This document shows, in pieces, positions 1 through 6,928 of a stretch of DNA of 10,492 bases. Under the pieces are notes generated by a model. That model saw only the letters and a list, made by a program, of their open reading frames with translations, did not search any database and was not told the origin of the DNA. Made by a program: the position numbers and the translations under genes. The stretch comes from Actinoplanes liguriensis (GTDB taxonomy: Bacteria; Actinomycetota; Actinomycetes; Mycobacteriales; Micromonosporaceae): NCBI GenBank assembly GCA_000715855.1, contig KL571248.1:9054-19545 (forward strand). Direction: 5' to 3'. Position 1 is the stretch's first letter. Every line of letters starts with the position of its first letter.

Positions 1-17
1 ATGTGTATAAGAGACAG
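1..17. other. Tn5/Nextera mosaic-end adapter remnant (left end)
   Basis: The first 17 bases are the 3' 17 of the 19-base Tn5 mosaic end used in tagmentation libraries (ending TATAAGAGACAG). This is sequencing adapter, not genome. Translating it gives the known artefactual peptide starts MCIRDR and MYKRQ. Genomic sequence starts at about position 18. Confidence 0.96.
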
Positions 18-324
18 AGCCGGTGCAGACCGATGCGGTCCACGTGCTGGTGGTGTCCACCGCGCGCAGCCAGTCGCGGATCGGCCCGTCGCCCATGTGG
101 TCGCGTTGCCCTGGTCCACCGGGCACCACCACCACATCCGGACTGTCCACCTCGGACAGCGCGGCGTCGGCGGTCAGGGCCAGGCTTCCGACTTCCGTGC
201 GTACCGGTCCGGGGCGATCGCCCACGAAGACGACGTGCGCTCCGGGGAGATGGGCGAGTACCTCGTACGGGCCGACCGCGTCGAGGGCGGTGAGCCGGTC
301 GAAGAGCAGGACGGCAATCTGCAC
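18..324 (-). CDS. DJ-1/PfpI family protein, 3' end cut off by the contig end
   Basis: This reading frame runs off the left end, so it has no visible stop. It starts at GTG 324 with a strong GGAGG Shine-Dalgarno 5 nt upstream (330-334). The 102 visible residues begin MQIAVLLFDRLTALDAVGP, the usual first strand and D-x-x-GP-x-E motif of the DJ-1/PfpI fold (E21). They continue through VVVVPGGPG (65-72) to SVCTG (98-102), the nucleophile elbow with C100, and then run into adapter. Full family members have about 190-230 residues, so roughly half is missing. It lies 19 nt after the GlxA-type regulator on the same strand, so the two are probably co-transcribed. This layout is common for isonitrile-hydratase-like or other DJ-1/PfpI enzymes next to a GlxA regulator. 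The family call is firm; the substrate cannot be told. Confidence 0.88.
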
Positions 325-343
325 GAGAACCTCCGTTGATCGG

Positions 344-1276
344 TCAGAATCGGTGCCGGTACTCGCCGGGTGCGACGCCCAGCGCGCGGATGAACGCGCG
401 GCGCATCGTCTCGGCCGTGCCGTACCCGCAGCGCGTGGCGATGCTCTCCAGTCCGTCGTTGCTGTCGTGCAGCAGGCGGCGTGCCGCCTCCAGTCGCACG
501 TTGTCGACGTAGCGGCCGGGCGTCTGGCCGACCTCGCCGGCGAAGGCTCGCGCGAACTGGCGCGGCGACAGGCTCGCCCGCAGGGCCAGGGCCGGCACGC
601 TGAGATCCGCGTGCGGGTTGTCGGCGATCCACCGTTGTACCTCGCGGAGCCCTGGCCGCACCGCGAGCTGCGCCGACAACTGGGCGCTGAACTGCGCTTG
701 ATCACCTGGCCGGCGCAGGAACATCACCAGGTGCCGGGCGATCTCCAGCGCGATCTCACGGCCGCAGTCCTCCTCGACCAGTGCCAGCGCCAGGTCGATG
801 CCGGCAGTGACGCCGGCCGAGGTGGCGATCGGTCCGTCCCGTACGAAGATCGGCCTCGGGTCCACCTCGACATCCGGGTACCGCCGCGCCAGGCTGTCGC
901 ACACACTCCAATGGGTGGTTGCCCGGCGGCCGGCGAGCAGACCCGCCTCGGCCAGCAGGAACGCCCCGCTGCACACCGAGGCCACCCGCCGCGCTCGCGA
1001 CGCGTGCCGCCGCAACCAGTCCACCACCGCGGGGTCGTAGCCGCGGGTTCCCTCGCCGCCGGGCACGACCACCGTGTCCGGCGGTGGCGCGGCAGACAGG
1101 TCGAGGTCGGGAAGCAGAGTCAGGCCGCTCGACGTCCGCACCGGCGTCCCGCCGAGGCTCGCCGTGGTGACCCGGTAGGCCACGGGGCCGGCGCCGGTGA
1201 ACACTTCCAGCGGACCGGTGACATCAAGGCTCTGCACACCCTCGAAGACGATGATCAATACGTCGCGGCCTGGCAC
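344..1276 (-). CDS. GlxA-family transcriptional regulator (DJ-1/PfpI domain + AraC HTH)
   Basis: With the chosen start the protein has 310 residues, usual for GlxA-type regulators. The N-terminal DJ-1/PfpI domain (about 4-170) opens DVLIIVFEGVQSLDVTGPLEV, has VVVPGGEG (69-76), the cysteine elbow SVCSG (C102) and ATTHW (119-123). The C-terminal AraC domain (about 207-310) shows both HTH halves, LSPRQFARAFAGEVGQTPGRY and IATRCGYGTAETMRRAF. Such proteins bind DNA through the HTH; the DJ-1 part is thought to sense a ligand and is usually not catalytic. The GTG start at 1276 matches where relatives begin and has GGGAAG 8 nt upstream. The frame stays open to a TTG at 1396, adding up to 40 residues (RKGGVYDIAVVTDGREAEF lies in that stretch), so a longer form cannot be excluded. 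The downstream DJ-1/PfpI gene is its likely partner or target. Confidence 0.9.
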   Translation of the reverse strand: MPGRDVLIIVFEGVQSLDVTGPLEVFTGAGPVAYRVTTASLGGTPVRTSSGLTLLPDLDLSAAPPPDTVVVPGGEGTRGYDPAVVDWLRRHASRARRVASVCSGAFLLAEAGLLAGRRATTHWSVCDSLARRYPDVEVDPRPIFVRDGPIATSAGVTAGIDLALALVEEDCGREIALEIARHLVMFLRRPGDQAQFSAQLSAQLAVRPGLREVQRWIADNPHADLSVPALALRASLSPRQFARAFAGEVGQTPGRYVDNVRLEAARRLLHDSNDGLESIATRCGYGTAETMRRAFIRALGVAPGEYRHRF

Positions 1277-1377
1277 GAACTCAGCTTCCCGGCCGTCGGT
1301 GACGACAGCAATGTCGTAAACCCCACCTTTCCTGCCACCGGCCCGCGCAGCGGCGAGGCGTGTGCCGCCGCGCGTCT

Positions 1378-1423
1378 TCACGGCCGTACAGGGCAATGAA
1401 TGTCTGAATTCTTATGGCCGTGA
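1378..1423. promoter_or_regulatory. Inverted repeat upstream of the glxA-like gene, possible operator
   Basis: TCACGGCC (1378-1385) and its exact complement GGCCGTGA (1416-1423) flank 30 nt of AT-richer DNA, about 100-150 nt before the preferred start. Paired sites of this kind could be bound by a dimeric AraC-type regulator, including the gene's own product. I saw no convincing -35/-10 pair nearby. The rest of 1277-1582, apart from this, shows nothing I can name. Confidence 0.22.
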
Positions 1424-1582
1424 GTGGATCGCATCGAGCGAGCTCCGGCCGTACCGGAAATGGGTCTTCGGAATTGGGCGGACATGCGCCGCGCCCCGCA
1501 CCGCCCGGCGATTCCTCCGCTCCGATCGGCGTCGGCCGATGGCGCGGTTCGCGGGCAGAAGTGCGGGGCGCGGCATGGTCCC

Positions 1583-1615
1583 CGCGCCCGGCCGGGGGAC
1601 CGCCGGCCGGGCGCG
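1583..1615 (-). terminator. GC-rich terminator hairpin after the serine protease gene
   Basis: A perfect 13-bp inverted repeat, CGCGCCCGGCCGG (1583-1595) with CCGGCCGGGCGCG (1603-1615), has a 7-nt loop. It starts 6 nt past the protease stop codon. There is no U-tract, which is usual for terminators in high-GC actinobacteria. Confidence 0.8.
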
Positions 1616-1621
1616 AAGGGG

Positions 1622-2446
1622 CTACGGCTTGGTCAGCAGGCAGCCGGACTTGGTCAGGTCGATGGTGCGGGTGCTGGTCAGGCAGGTGGTGAACCAGTAC
1701 GTCTGCTCGCCGTAGCTCTGACCCTGGTACGCATGCGTGGTCCCGTTCGCGTCGACCTCGCACGGGTTGTTCAGGGTGCACATCTCGCCGTCGTCGTTGC
1801 CGGTGTTGTTGATGCCGACGATCTGTCCGCTGGAGGCGTCGACGATCGGGGAGCCGGAGGTTCCGTGGATCGTGTCGCAGTCGGCGTCGTAGCGGATCGA
1901 GTCGTGCCAGGTCCACTCGTCCTCGCGGAGGGTGGATACGAAGCTGTCGACGGTGCAGTTCCAGATCTGCTTCCAGTAACTGGACGGGATGCTGATGCTG
2001 GCGCCCGCGGTGGGGTGGCTCGCCGAGATCGTCAGCGCGGTGGCGCCGTAACTGCTGGACAGCGTCGCGTACGTGCTGGTCAGCCGGTACAGGGTGACGT
2101 CGGTGCCGGTCATCGTCGCGTAGAGGATGCGGTCGGCGCGCACCGTGGCGAGCGCGCGGCCGCTGCTGTTGAGCAGGGTGCCGGAGCGGCTGCTGGTGCG
2201 GTTCTGCAGGACGGTGCCGGAGGGGATCAGCCCGCCCTCGTAACAATGTCCGTTAGTGAGCATCATCGCCCGGTCGGTGCTGACCGACGTGGGGTAGCGG
2301 ACGAGCGATGCCGAGCAGTTGCTCAGGGTGATCGTGTTGGCCAGAGTCACCGCGCTGACCGCCTGGGCGGGGGTGGGCCCGGCGAGGGCTGCGGTGGTGG
2401 CCGCGACGGCGGCGGCCATGACGGCGACTGCGCGACGTAGGCGCAT
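1622..2446 (-). CDS. Secreted trypsin-like serine protease (S1-type fold)
   Basis: The 274-residue precursor has a Sec signal peptide: a basic start MRLRR, a hydrophobic alanine-rich core, and likely cleavage after PTPAQA (residue 29). The mature part carries the chymotrypsin-type triad: H67 in LTNGHC, D116 in TGTDVTLYRL, and S198 in GTSGSP, followed by IVDASSGQIVGINN, the strand after the active serine. Eight cysteines (44, 68, 164, 190, 223, 229, 255, 269) suggest up to four disulfides and export. The specificity is not clear, and a propeptide is short or absent (about 15 residues before the first cysteine). ATG 2446 is chosen because it begins the signal peptide; an upstream in-frame start at 2506 would bury it. 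AAGGGA lies about 10 nt upstream. It is a single-gene unit with its own promoter candidate and terminator. Confidence 0.88.
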   Translation of the reverse strand: MRLRRAVAVMAAAVAATTAALAGPTPAQAVSAVTLANTITLSNCSASLVRYPTSVSTDRAMMLTNGHCYEGGLIPSGTVLQNRTSSRSGTLLNSSGRALATVRADRILYATMTGTDVTLYRLTSTYATLSSSYGATALTISASHPTAGASISIPSSYWKQIWNCTVDSFVSTLREDEWTWHDSIRYDADCDTIHGTSGSPIVDASSGQIVGINNTGNDDGEMCTLNNPCEVDANGTTHAYQGQSYGEQTYWFTTCLTSTRTIDLTKSGCLLTKP

Positions 2447-2470
2447 ACGAGGGTCGTCCCTTTCTGTGAG

Positions 2471-2506
2471 GTGACGGAGCCCAACCGAGTGGGCGGGGAT
2501 CGTCAC
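2471..2506 (-). promoter_or_regulatory. Hairpin in the 5' leader of the protease mRNA
   Basis: GTGACG (2471-2476) pairs with CGTCAC (2501-2506), and inside this arm pair GCCCA (2479-2483) pairs with TGGGC (2490-2494). The structure would sit in the leader, 25 nt before the ATG. A second small inverted repeat, CACCGT/ACGGTG (2504-2509 and 2517-2522), shares bases 2504-2506, so the two folds partly compete. A role in translation or mRNA stability is an inference. Confidence 0.4.
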
Positions 2507-2527
2507 CGTGGGTCTGACGGTGCCCGT

Positions 2528-2556
2528 ACCCTCGCATCGGCTTTCTTCTATGTCAA
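2528..2556 (-). promoter_or_regulatory. Candidate promoter of the serine protease gene
   Basis: On the minus strand a perfect -35 TTGACA (2556-2551) is followed after 17 nt by GAGGGT (2533-2528). The latter keeps the A at position 2 and T at position 6 of the actinobacterial TAGRRT-type -10 but lacks the first T. Transcription would start near 2521, giving a leader of about 75 nt. The -35 is convincing; the -10 is weak. Confidence 0.45.
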
Positions 2557-2591
2557 CGGTTACGAATCATGACCGAGAAGGAGCATGCAGA

Positions 2592-2623
2592 AAGCCGCAA
2601 CACCCGGATGGGTGTTGCGGCTT
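2592..2623 (-). terminator. Terminator hairpin of the XRE-DUF397 operon
   Basis: A perfect 14-bp inverted repeat, AAGCCGCAACACCC (2592-2605) with GGGTGTTGCGGCTT (2610-2623), has a 4-nt loop. On the minus strand it is followed by a short TTTCT. It lies 67 nt past the DUF397 stop and before the protease promoter, so it separates the two units. Bases 2624-2689 hold nothing else I can name. Confidence 0.8.
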
Positions 2624-2689
2624 CCTTTCAGATCATGCACCGAAGAAGTTCAGTCGTGCTCTTCCGTCGGTGCGAGCCTATCGGTAGGC

Positions 2690-2914
2690 TCACGGGGCGA
2701 TATCGAATTCGCCGTCCTTGGCAGAGTCCACGAAGGCGGTCCACTCCGCCGGCGTGAACATGAGAGCTGGGCCTGTCCGGTTCTTGCTGTCACGGACGGC
2801 GATTCCCTCGCCGAGCATTGCGACTTCGACGCAGTTGTTGCCGCCGTTGCCGTTGCTGCGACTGCCTTTCTTCCAGACGGCACCCTTGAGCTGGTGCGCG
2901 AGCAACTCGTGCAC
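2690..2914 (-). CDS. DUF397 domain-containing protein
   Basis: This 74-residue protein is a near-complete DUF397 domain: WKKGSRSNGNGGNNCVEV (from W14), then GIAVRDSKNRTGPALMFTPAEWTAFVDSAKDGEF. DUF397 proteins are small, found almost only in actinobacteria, and are usually encoded beside an XRE/DUF5753 regulator, as here (32 nt downstream of it). In Streptomyces some of these pairs have been described as an atypical type II toxin-antitoxin unit with DUF397 as toxin; others tie them to developmental control. The role here is not known. GTG 2914 is used as start, but GGAGG is only 3 nt upstream. TTG 2905, three codons later, has better Shine-Dalgarno spacing (8 nt) and may be the true start. Confidence 0.9.
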   Translation of the reverse strand: MHELLAHQLKGAVWKKGSRSNGNGGNNCVEVAMLGEGIAVRDSKNRTGPALMFTPAEWTAFVDSAKDGEFDIAP

Positions 2915-2946
2915 CTCCCTCCAATATGAGAATGTTTCGGGAGTCG

Positions 2947-3795
2947 CTAAGCGTCGAGCAGACTCTCGATCATCTTTATGGTGGTGCGATGGTCGAGCGC
3001 CCTCGTGCTCAATCGCTCGAACTCCTGCCTGTATCGGGCAACCTCAGTCGGCTGCTCCTCGTAGTAGTCTCCCGCAATACCTTCTAGGTAGACAACATCC
3101 AAATGGGTGGTATCCCGGTATTCCAAAAGGGTGACGGCGCCGCCCAGGAACGAATGTTCACCGGCGCTGAACGGCAAGATCTGTAATGAAACATTTGGCA
3201 ATTTAGCTGTTTCAATCAAATGCTCGAGCTGCGCGTTCATCACGTCCTCGCCGCCGACCACGCGGCGCACCGTCGCCTCGTCGATGATCAGCGCCAGTTC
3301 CAGCGGGTGCTCGCCGCGCAGCCGGCTCTGCCGTGTCATCCGCAGCGAGATGCGCCGATCGATGCGTTGCGGCGGATCGGCCGAGCGACCGGTACTGATC
3401 AGTGCCCGCATGTACGCCTCGGTCTGCAGCAGGCCCGGAAGGATGATCGGCTCCCAGCACCGCATCGACGTCGCGGCCGCCTCCATGCCGACGAAGTTCC
3501 CCGGCCGCATGATGTCCTTGTAGTCGGTCCACCAGCTGCGCTCACGCGAGGAGCGGGCCAGCTCGACCAGAGCCTCCCGGTACTCCTCGTCCTCGACCAG
3601 GTAGAGGGTCAGTAGATCTCGGACATCGCGCGGCGTCACGGCGACCCGCGCCGTCTCGATCCGGGTGACCTTCGCGGAGTGCCACTCGAAGTGCCGCGAC
3701 ACGTCCTGCTGGGTCAAATGGGCCGCCTCGCGGCATCGCTTGAGTTCCACCCCGAGTCGGCGGCGGCGGAGTGTCGGACCCTCAATATCGGACAC
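2947..3795 (-). CDS. XRE-family HTH regulator with DUF5753 (Scr1-type antitoxin-like)
   Basis: The 282-residue length is usual for this family. An XRE helix-turn-helix at about residues 14-69 (LGVELKRCREAAHLTQQDVS, then WHSAKVTRIETAR) is followed by a DUF5753 region (about 92-275). That region has the typical marks SWWTDYKDIM, EPIILPGLLQTEAYMRAL, a run with RMTRQSRL, VSLQILPFSAGEH and VVYLEGIAGDYYEE. It is expected to bind DNA as a dimer and to control its own operon. The start is GTG 3795, with AGGGAG 6 nt upstream. The downstream partner is the DUF397 gene, and the likely shared control region is the divergent interval at 3796-4046, which holds candidate palindromes. Confidence 0.92.
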   Translation of the reverse strand: MSDIEGPTLRRRRLGVELKRCREAAHLTQQDVSRHFEWHSAKVTRIETARVAVTPRDVRDLLTLYLVEDEEYREALVELARSSRERSWWTDYKDIMRPGNFVGMEAAATSMRCWEPIILPGLLQTEAYMRALISTGRSADPPQRIDRRISLRMTRQSRLRGEHPLELALIIDEATVRRVVGGEDVMNAQLEHLIETAKLPNVSLQILPFSAGEHSFLGGAVTLLEYRDTTHLDVVYLEGIAGDYYEEQPTEVARYRQEFERLSTRALDHRTTIKMIESLLDA

Positions 3796-3879
3796 CTAAG
3801 ACTCCCTAAAGGTGCTGAGGAGGCTGATATTACGAGTGTTCCTCGCGATCCGGGTACCCCCATTCATGATCGACAATTG

Positions 3880-4018
3880 ATGATCATTGTAGAGGGGTGC
3901 TGAGCAGCGGGGCCTGAATAAGAAGTCTAGTACTTCTTGCATTGACCTTGCTGTTGGGGACATGATGCCGAGGACATCGAGTTCTGTCTTGTTTGCTACA
4001 TAGGCGAAATGATCATTG
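3880..4018. repeat. Two copies of ATGATCATTG in the divergent intergenic region
   Basis: The 10-mer ATGATCATTG, containing the 8-bp palindrome ATGATCAT, occurs at 3880-3889 and at 4009-4018. A third, partial copy (CATGATCG) is at 3865-3872. The first copy also lies inside a looser inverted repeat, ACAAT (3873-3877) and ATTGT (3886-3890). These AT-rich words stand out in GC-rich DNA and flank both gene starts, as operator sites would. Confidence 0.3.
3920..3938. promoter_or_regulatory. Perfect 7+5+7 palindrome, candidate operator
   Basis: AAGAAGT (3920-3926) and ACTTCTT (3932-3938) form a perfect dyad around a 5-nt centre, midway between the divergent XRE and GPP34 genes. Just after it is TTGACC (3942-3947), a -35-like hexamer for the plus strand, but I saw no good -10 at 16-18 nt. 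The dyad length suits a dimeric HTH protein such as the adjacent XRE regulator. Binding is an inference. Confidence 0.35.
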
Positions 4019-4046
4019 GAACTGGCGTCTAAGGGGCGTGGCGCAA

Positions 4047-4688
4047 GTGTTGGCTGACCAGTACTACCTGATCGCACACGAGGACCGCACCGGGCGGTCC
4101 AGGCTACATCCCCGTGCGACCGGCCTGGGGCTGGCCGCCGCATTACTATCCGAGCTGGTCCTGGAGGGCCGCATCGGCGTAACCGACGGCGACCTATTCG
4201 TCATTGATCAGCATCCGCCGCGCGATGCTCTGTCGCACGACATTCTTGATCTCCTTTGCGCCCAGTCGCAGCACCGTGACGTGCATACCTGGCTGGCATT
4301 TCTCGCACAGGATTCCGCACTGCGGGTCGCCGAGCGGCTGATCCGGGTCGGCGCTGTCGAGGCGATCACCCGGCGCCGGATGCTCGGCGGCACACAGACG
4401 CTCTACATGCCCAACACCGCACGCCAGCGCAACGCCGCTGCCTGGGCCTCGACCCGGATCGCCAACATGCTGGTCCGGGGTATGGACCTCAGCGTCGCCG
4501 ACCGGATCCTCGTCAGCATCGTGGTCGCCACCGGGCTCACCCGACACGTGATGTACGGGTTCGAGATGTACCCGCACATCTACCACGCCCTACCCAGCAT
4601 GATCGCCTCGCTGCCCGACGACCTGCGGGAACTCGTCGAGTGCACCGAGTCGTCGGTGGGTTCTGCGCTCGCGGTGGGGCGCCGGTGA
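4047..4688 (+). CDS. GPP34 (GOLPH3/Vps74-like) family protein
   Basis: With this start the protein has 213 residues. It shows the actinobacterial GPP34 layout: LADQYYLIAHEDRTGRSRLH at the start, an alanine/leucine helix GLGLAAALLSELVLEGRI, then VTDGDLFVIDQ, a middle region GAVEAITRRRMLGGTQTLYMP, and a helical C-terminus. The eukaryotic relatives bind phosphatidylinositol-4-phosphate at Golgi membranes; what bacterial members bind is not established. No signal peptide or membrane span is seen, so a peripheral membrane or cytosolic place is likely. GTG 4047 has AAGGGG 10 nt upstream (4031-4036). GTG 4038, TTG 4050 and a TTG at 3993 are alternatives. The stop overlaps the next gene's start (GTGA), so translation is probably coupled to the permease. 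Confidence 0.82.
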   Translation: MLADQYYLIAHEDRTGRSRLHPRATGLGLAAALLSELVLEGRIGVTDGDLFVIDQHPPRDALSHDILDLLCAQSQHRDVHTWLAFLAQDSALRVAERLIRVGAVEAITRRRMLGGTQTLYMPNTARQRNAAAWASTRIANMLVRGMDLSVADRILVSIVVATGLTRHVMYGFEMYPHIYHALPSMIASLPDDLRELVECTESSVGSALAVGRR

Positions 4689-6292
4689 GCCGGGGCCGGC
4701 ATCAGCGCCGCCGCGACAACTACGAGCAGTGGGCCGGCCGCGTCCTGATGGAGCAGCGCCGGACCACCGCGGCGGAACCCGATCTGATCAGCAGTGCCCT
4801 GGCTCGTAACCGGCTCGGCATCCCGTCGGTGGTGTTCTTCGGGGTGGCCGGCGCGGCGCCGCTGACCGTTGTCATCGGCGGCATCTCGACCGTCTACGCG
4901 GTGATCAGCGGCTCTGTCGCGGCACCGGTGGTGTACCTGGTGGTAGCCGCGATCCTGTCGTTGTTCACGGTGGGTTTCGTGGCGATGAGCCGGCACATCG
5001 TCAACTCTGGCGCGTTCTACTCATACATCAGTCAGGGCTTCGGCCGGGTGCTGGGCGTCGGCGCGGCCTTCGTCGCGCTGCCCGCGTATTCGATGATGCA
5101 GATCGGACTGTTCGGCCTGTTCGGGGTGGTCACCTCGGGCGTGCTGGCGGCTCTGGGCATACAGACGTCCTGGGTGCCGTGCGCCCTGGTGGCCTGGGCA
5201 CTGGTCGCGGTGCTCGGTGTGCTCTGGGTCGACCTCAGCGGCAAGGTGCTCGGCGTGCTGCTGGCTCTGGAGATCGCCGTCGTCGTCATCTACGACTCGG
5301 TGATGATCAGCAACCCGGCCGGCGGCTCGGTCAGCTTCACCACCCTCAACCCGGTGCAGCTACTGACGCCCGAGGTCGCCGCGATGCTGGTGCTCGCGAT
5401 CGCGGGATTCGTCGGCTTCGAGGCGACAGTGGTGCTCTCCGAGGAGGCGAAGGACCCGAAGCGGACGATCGCCCGGGCGACACATATCTCGGTCATCATC
5501 GCGGGTCTGCTCCTCGGGATCTCGGCCTGGGCAATGTCGGTCAGCACGGGCGCGGCCCGGATCGTCGCGGTGGCTCAGCAGGAGAAGACGAACCTGGTCT
5601 TTGCCCTCGTCGGCCCACACGTGCCGGAGATCCTCGTGACCATCGGCTATCTGCTCTTCATGACCAGTATCTTCGCCGCGCTGCTGGCCTTCCACGCCGC
5701 CGTCGCGCGGTACCAGTTCTCGCTCGGCAGAGAGGGCGTGCTCCCGGGCGTCTGGGGATACACCCATCCGCGGACCGGGGCGCCGGTCGTCGGCTCGATC
5801 GCGCAGAGTGTGCTCGCTCTCGGCGTGATCGTCCTCTACTCGTTCATCGATGCGGACCCGCTGGTGTACCTGTTCGCCTGGCTGACCACTATCGGCGGCC
5901 TCGGCGTGCTGATCCTTATGTGGGCGGCGTCCGCGGCGGTCATCGCGTTCTTCTTCAAGAACCCCGGCCGGGAGAACGTCTGGCGGTCGAAGATCGCACC
6001 GGTGCTCGCGTTCTTCATGCTCAGCCTCGTGCTGGACGCGACTGTGATCGGTCTTGGCGACATCCTTCAGGTGCCCGTGGGCTCGACCTTCCGATGGATC
6101 TTCCCGGTGGGTTACGCGGTGGCCGCGGTGCTCGGCATGGGTTGGGCGCTGATCATGCGTCGCACCAGGCCGCACGCCTACGCGGTGATCGGGCGTGGCG
6201 GTGACGGCCGTGCGCTCATCGAGCTTCCCGAACTAGCCCGCCCGCACTCGCATTCCATTCCCCTCAACAGTCAGATGCCGTCGATCAGGTAG
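4685..6292 (+). CDS. APC-superfamily amino acid/amine permease
   Basis: The 535-residue protein is highly hydrophobic, with about 12 predicted membrane spans. The first span region IPSVVFFGVAGAAPLTVVIGG matches the substrate-site helix of APC transporters. The family signature GFEATVVLSEEAKDPKRTI lies at about 244-262, and AVARYQFSLGREGVLP is the usual helix-8-to-loop mark. Such proteins carry amino acids, polyamines or related amines by proton-driven symport or by exchange; the substrate cannot be read from the sequence. GTG 4685 overlaps the GPP34 stop by 4 nt and has GGTGGGG 5 nt upstream. The first 21 residues are hydrophilic and not family-like, so ATG 4748 (MEQRRTTAAEPD), with no visible Shine-Dalgarno, is an alternative start. 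The C-terminal tail of about 40 residues is cytosolic and has no motif. Confidence 0.86.
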   Translation: MSRGRHQRRRDNYEQWAGRVLMEQRRTTAAEPDLISSALARNRLGIPSVVFFGVAGAAPLTVVIGGISTVYAVISGSVAAPVVYLVVAAILSLFTVGFVAMSRHIVNSGAFYSYISQGFGRVLGVGAAFVALPAYSMMQIGLFGLFGVVTSGVLAALGIQTSWVPCALVAWALVAVLGVLWVDLSGKVLGVLLALEIAVVVIYDSVMISNPAGGSVSFTTLNPVQLLTPEVAAMLVLAIAGFVGFEATVVLSEEAKDPKRTIARATHISVIIAGLLLGISAWAMSVSTGAARIVAVAQQEKTNLVFALVGPHVPEILVTIGYLLFMTSIFAALLAFHAAVARYQFSLGREGVLPGVWGYTHPRTGAPVVGSIAQSVLALGVIVLYSFIDADPLVYLFAWLTTIGGLGVLILMWAASAAVIAFFFKNPGRENVWRSKIAPVLAFFMLSLVLDATVIGLGDILQVPVGSTFRWIFPVGYAVAAVLGMGWALIMRRTRPHAYAVIGRGGDGRALIELPELARPHSHSIPLNSQMPSIR

Positions 6293-6303
6293 GGACTACT
6301 TCC

Positions 6304-6924
6304 ATGACGTACGCCATCCAGGACCTAGTGATCCGGCATGTGTCACCCCTCGACACCGCCGAGATCACCGAGCTTGTGGCCGACGCGATGTGGGACGGTC
6401 CGGTCGCCCGTTGGCTCCACCCGGATCCGATGACACGACGCCGGAACGCTCCCCGCTACTTCGAGATCTTCGTCGACTACGCGGTCCAGTACGGCGAGGT
6501 GTACAGCACCTCGGACGCGGAGACCGGACGGATGGCAGGCGTCGCGCTGTGGTTCCCACTGACGTCGATGATCCCGCCGCCGGCCGACTACGACCGCCGG
6601 CTCAAGGAGACGACCGAGGACGCCCACGATCGGGTCCTGAAACTGGACGCCGCGCTCGAAACCCACCACCCGCTCGATCCGCATCACTACCTGGCGTTCC
6701 TGGCCGTGCGTCCCAGCCGGCAGAACCGCGGCATCGGTGGCGCGCTTCTCGACCGGCATCACGCCCGGCTCGACAGCGCGGGCATCCCCGCCTACCTGGA
6801 GGCGAACGACCCGCGCAATCGTGATCTGTACCTTCGGCACGGATACCAGATCCGGACCGTGATCGAGCTACCCGACGGCCCCTCGCTCTGGGCAATGTGG
6901 AGGCCGCCTATGGCCCGACTCTGA
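6304..6924 (+). CDS. GNAT-family N-acetyltransferase
   Basis: The 206-residue protein has the acetyl-CoA binding motif A, YLAFLAVRPSRQNRGIGGALL (about 129-149), with the R/Q-x-x-G-x-G/A loop, followed by IPAYLEAND and RDLYLRHGY, the usual last strand and helix. The N-terminal half (ITELVADAMW, ALWFPL) fits the substrate side of the fold. The acceptor is unknown; an amine, an amino acid or a small toxin are all possible. ATG 6304 is preceded by AGGTAGGG, ending 9 nt upstream. It lies 11 nt after the permease stop, so it is probably the last gene of the GPP34-permease operon and may modify what the permease carries. That link is an inference from position. Confidence 0.88.
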   Translation: MTYAIQDLVIRHVSPLDTAEITELVADAMWDGPVARWLHPDPMTRRRNAPRYFEIFVDYAVQYGEVYSTSDAETGRMAGVALWFPLTSMIPPPADYDRRLKETTEDAHDRVLKLDAALETHHPLDPHHYLAFLAVRPSRQNRGIGGALLDRHHARLDSAGIPAYLEANDPRNRDLYLRHGYQIRTVIELPDGPSLWAMWRPPMARL

Positions 6925-6928
6925 GGGT

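Noticed and set aside
23..1399. Long plus-strand frame of 458 codons
   Set aside because: It is antisense to the GlxA-type and DJ-1/PfpI genes. Its protein is Arg/Gly/Ala-rich without motifs, as expected of shadow frames in high-GC DNA.
1424..2440. Plus-strand frame of 338 codons opposite the protease
   Set aside because: It reads through the protease terminator and gene on the opposite strand, with low-complexity Gly/Arg/Val composition. The protease frame has a full triad and signal peptide.
3942..3966. TTGACC with CATGAT as a promoter for the GPP34 operon
   Set aside because: The spacer would be only 13 nt, too short for a housekeeping promoter. I could not place this promoter.
3796..4143. 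Minus-strand frame upstream of the XRE gene
   Set aside because: It covers the divergent promoter region and the start of the GPP34 gene, with no ribosome site or family resemblance.
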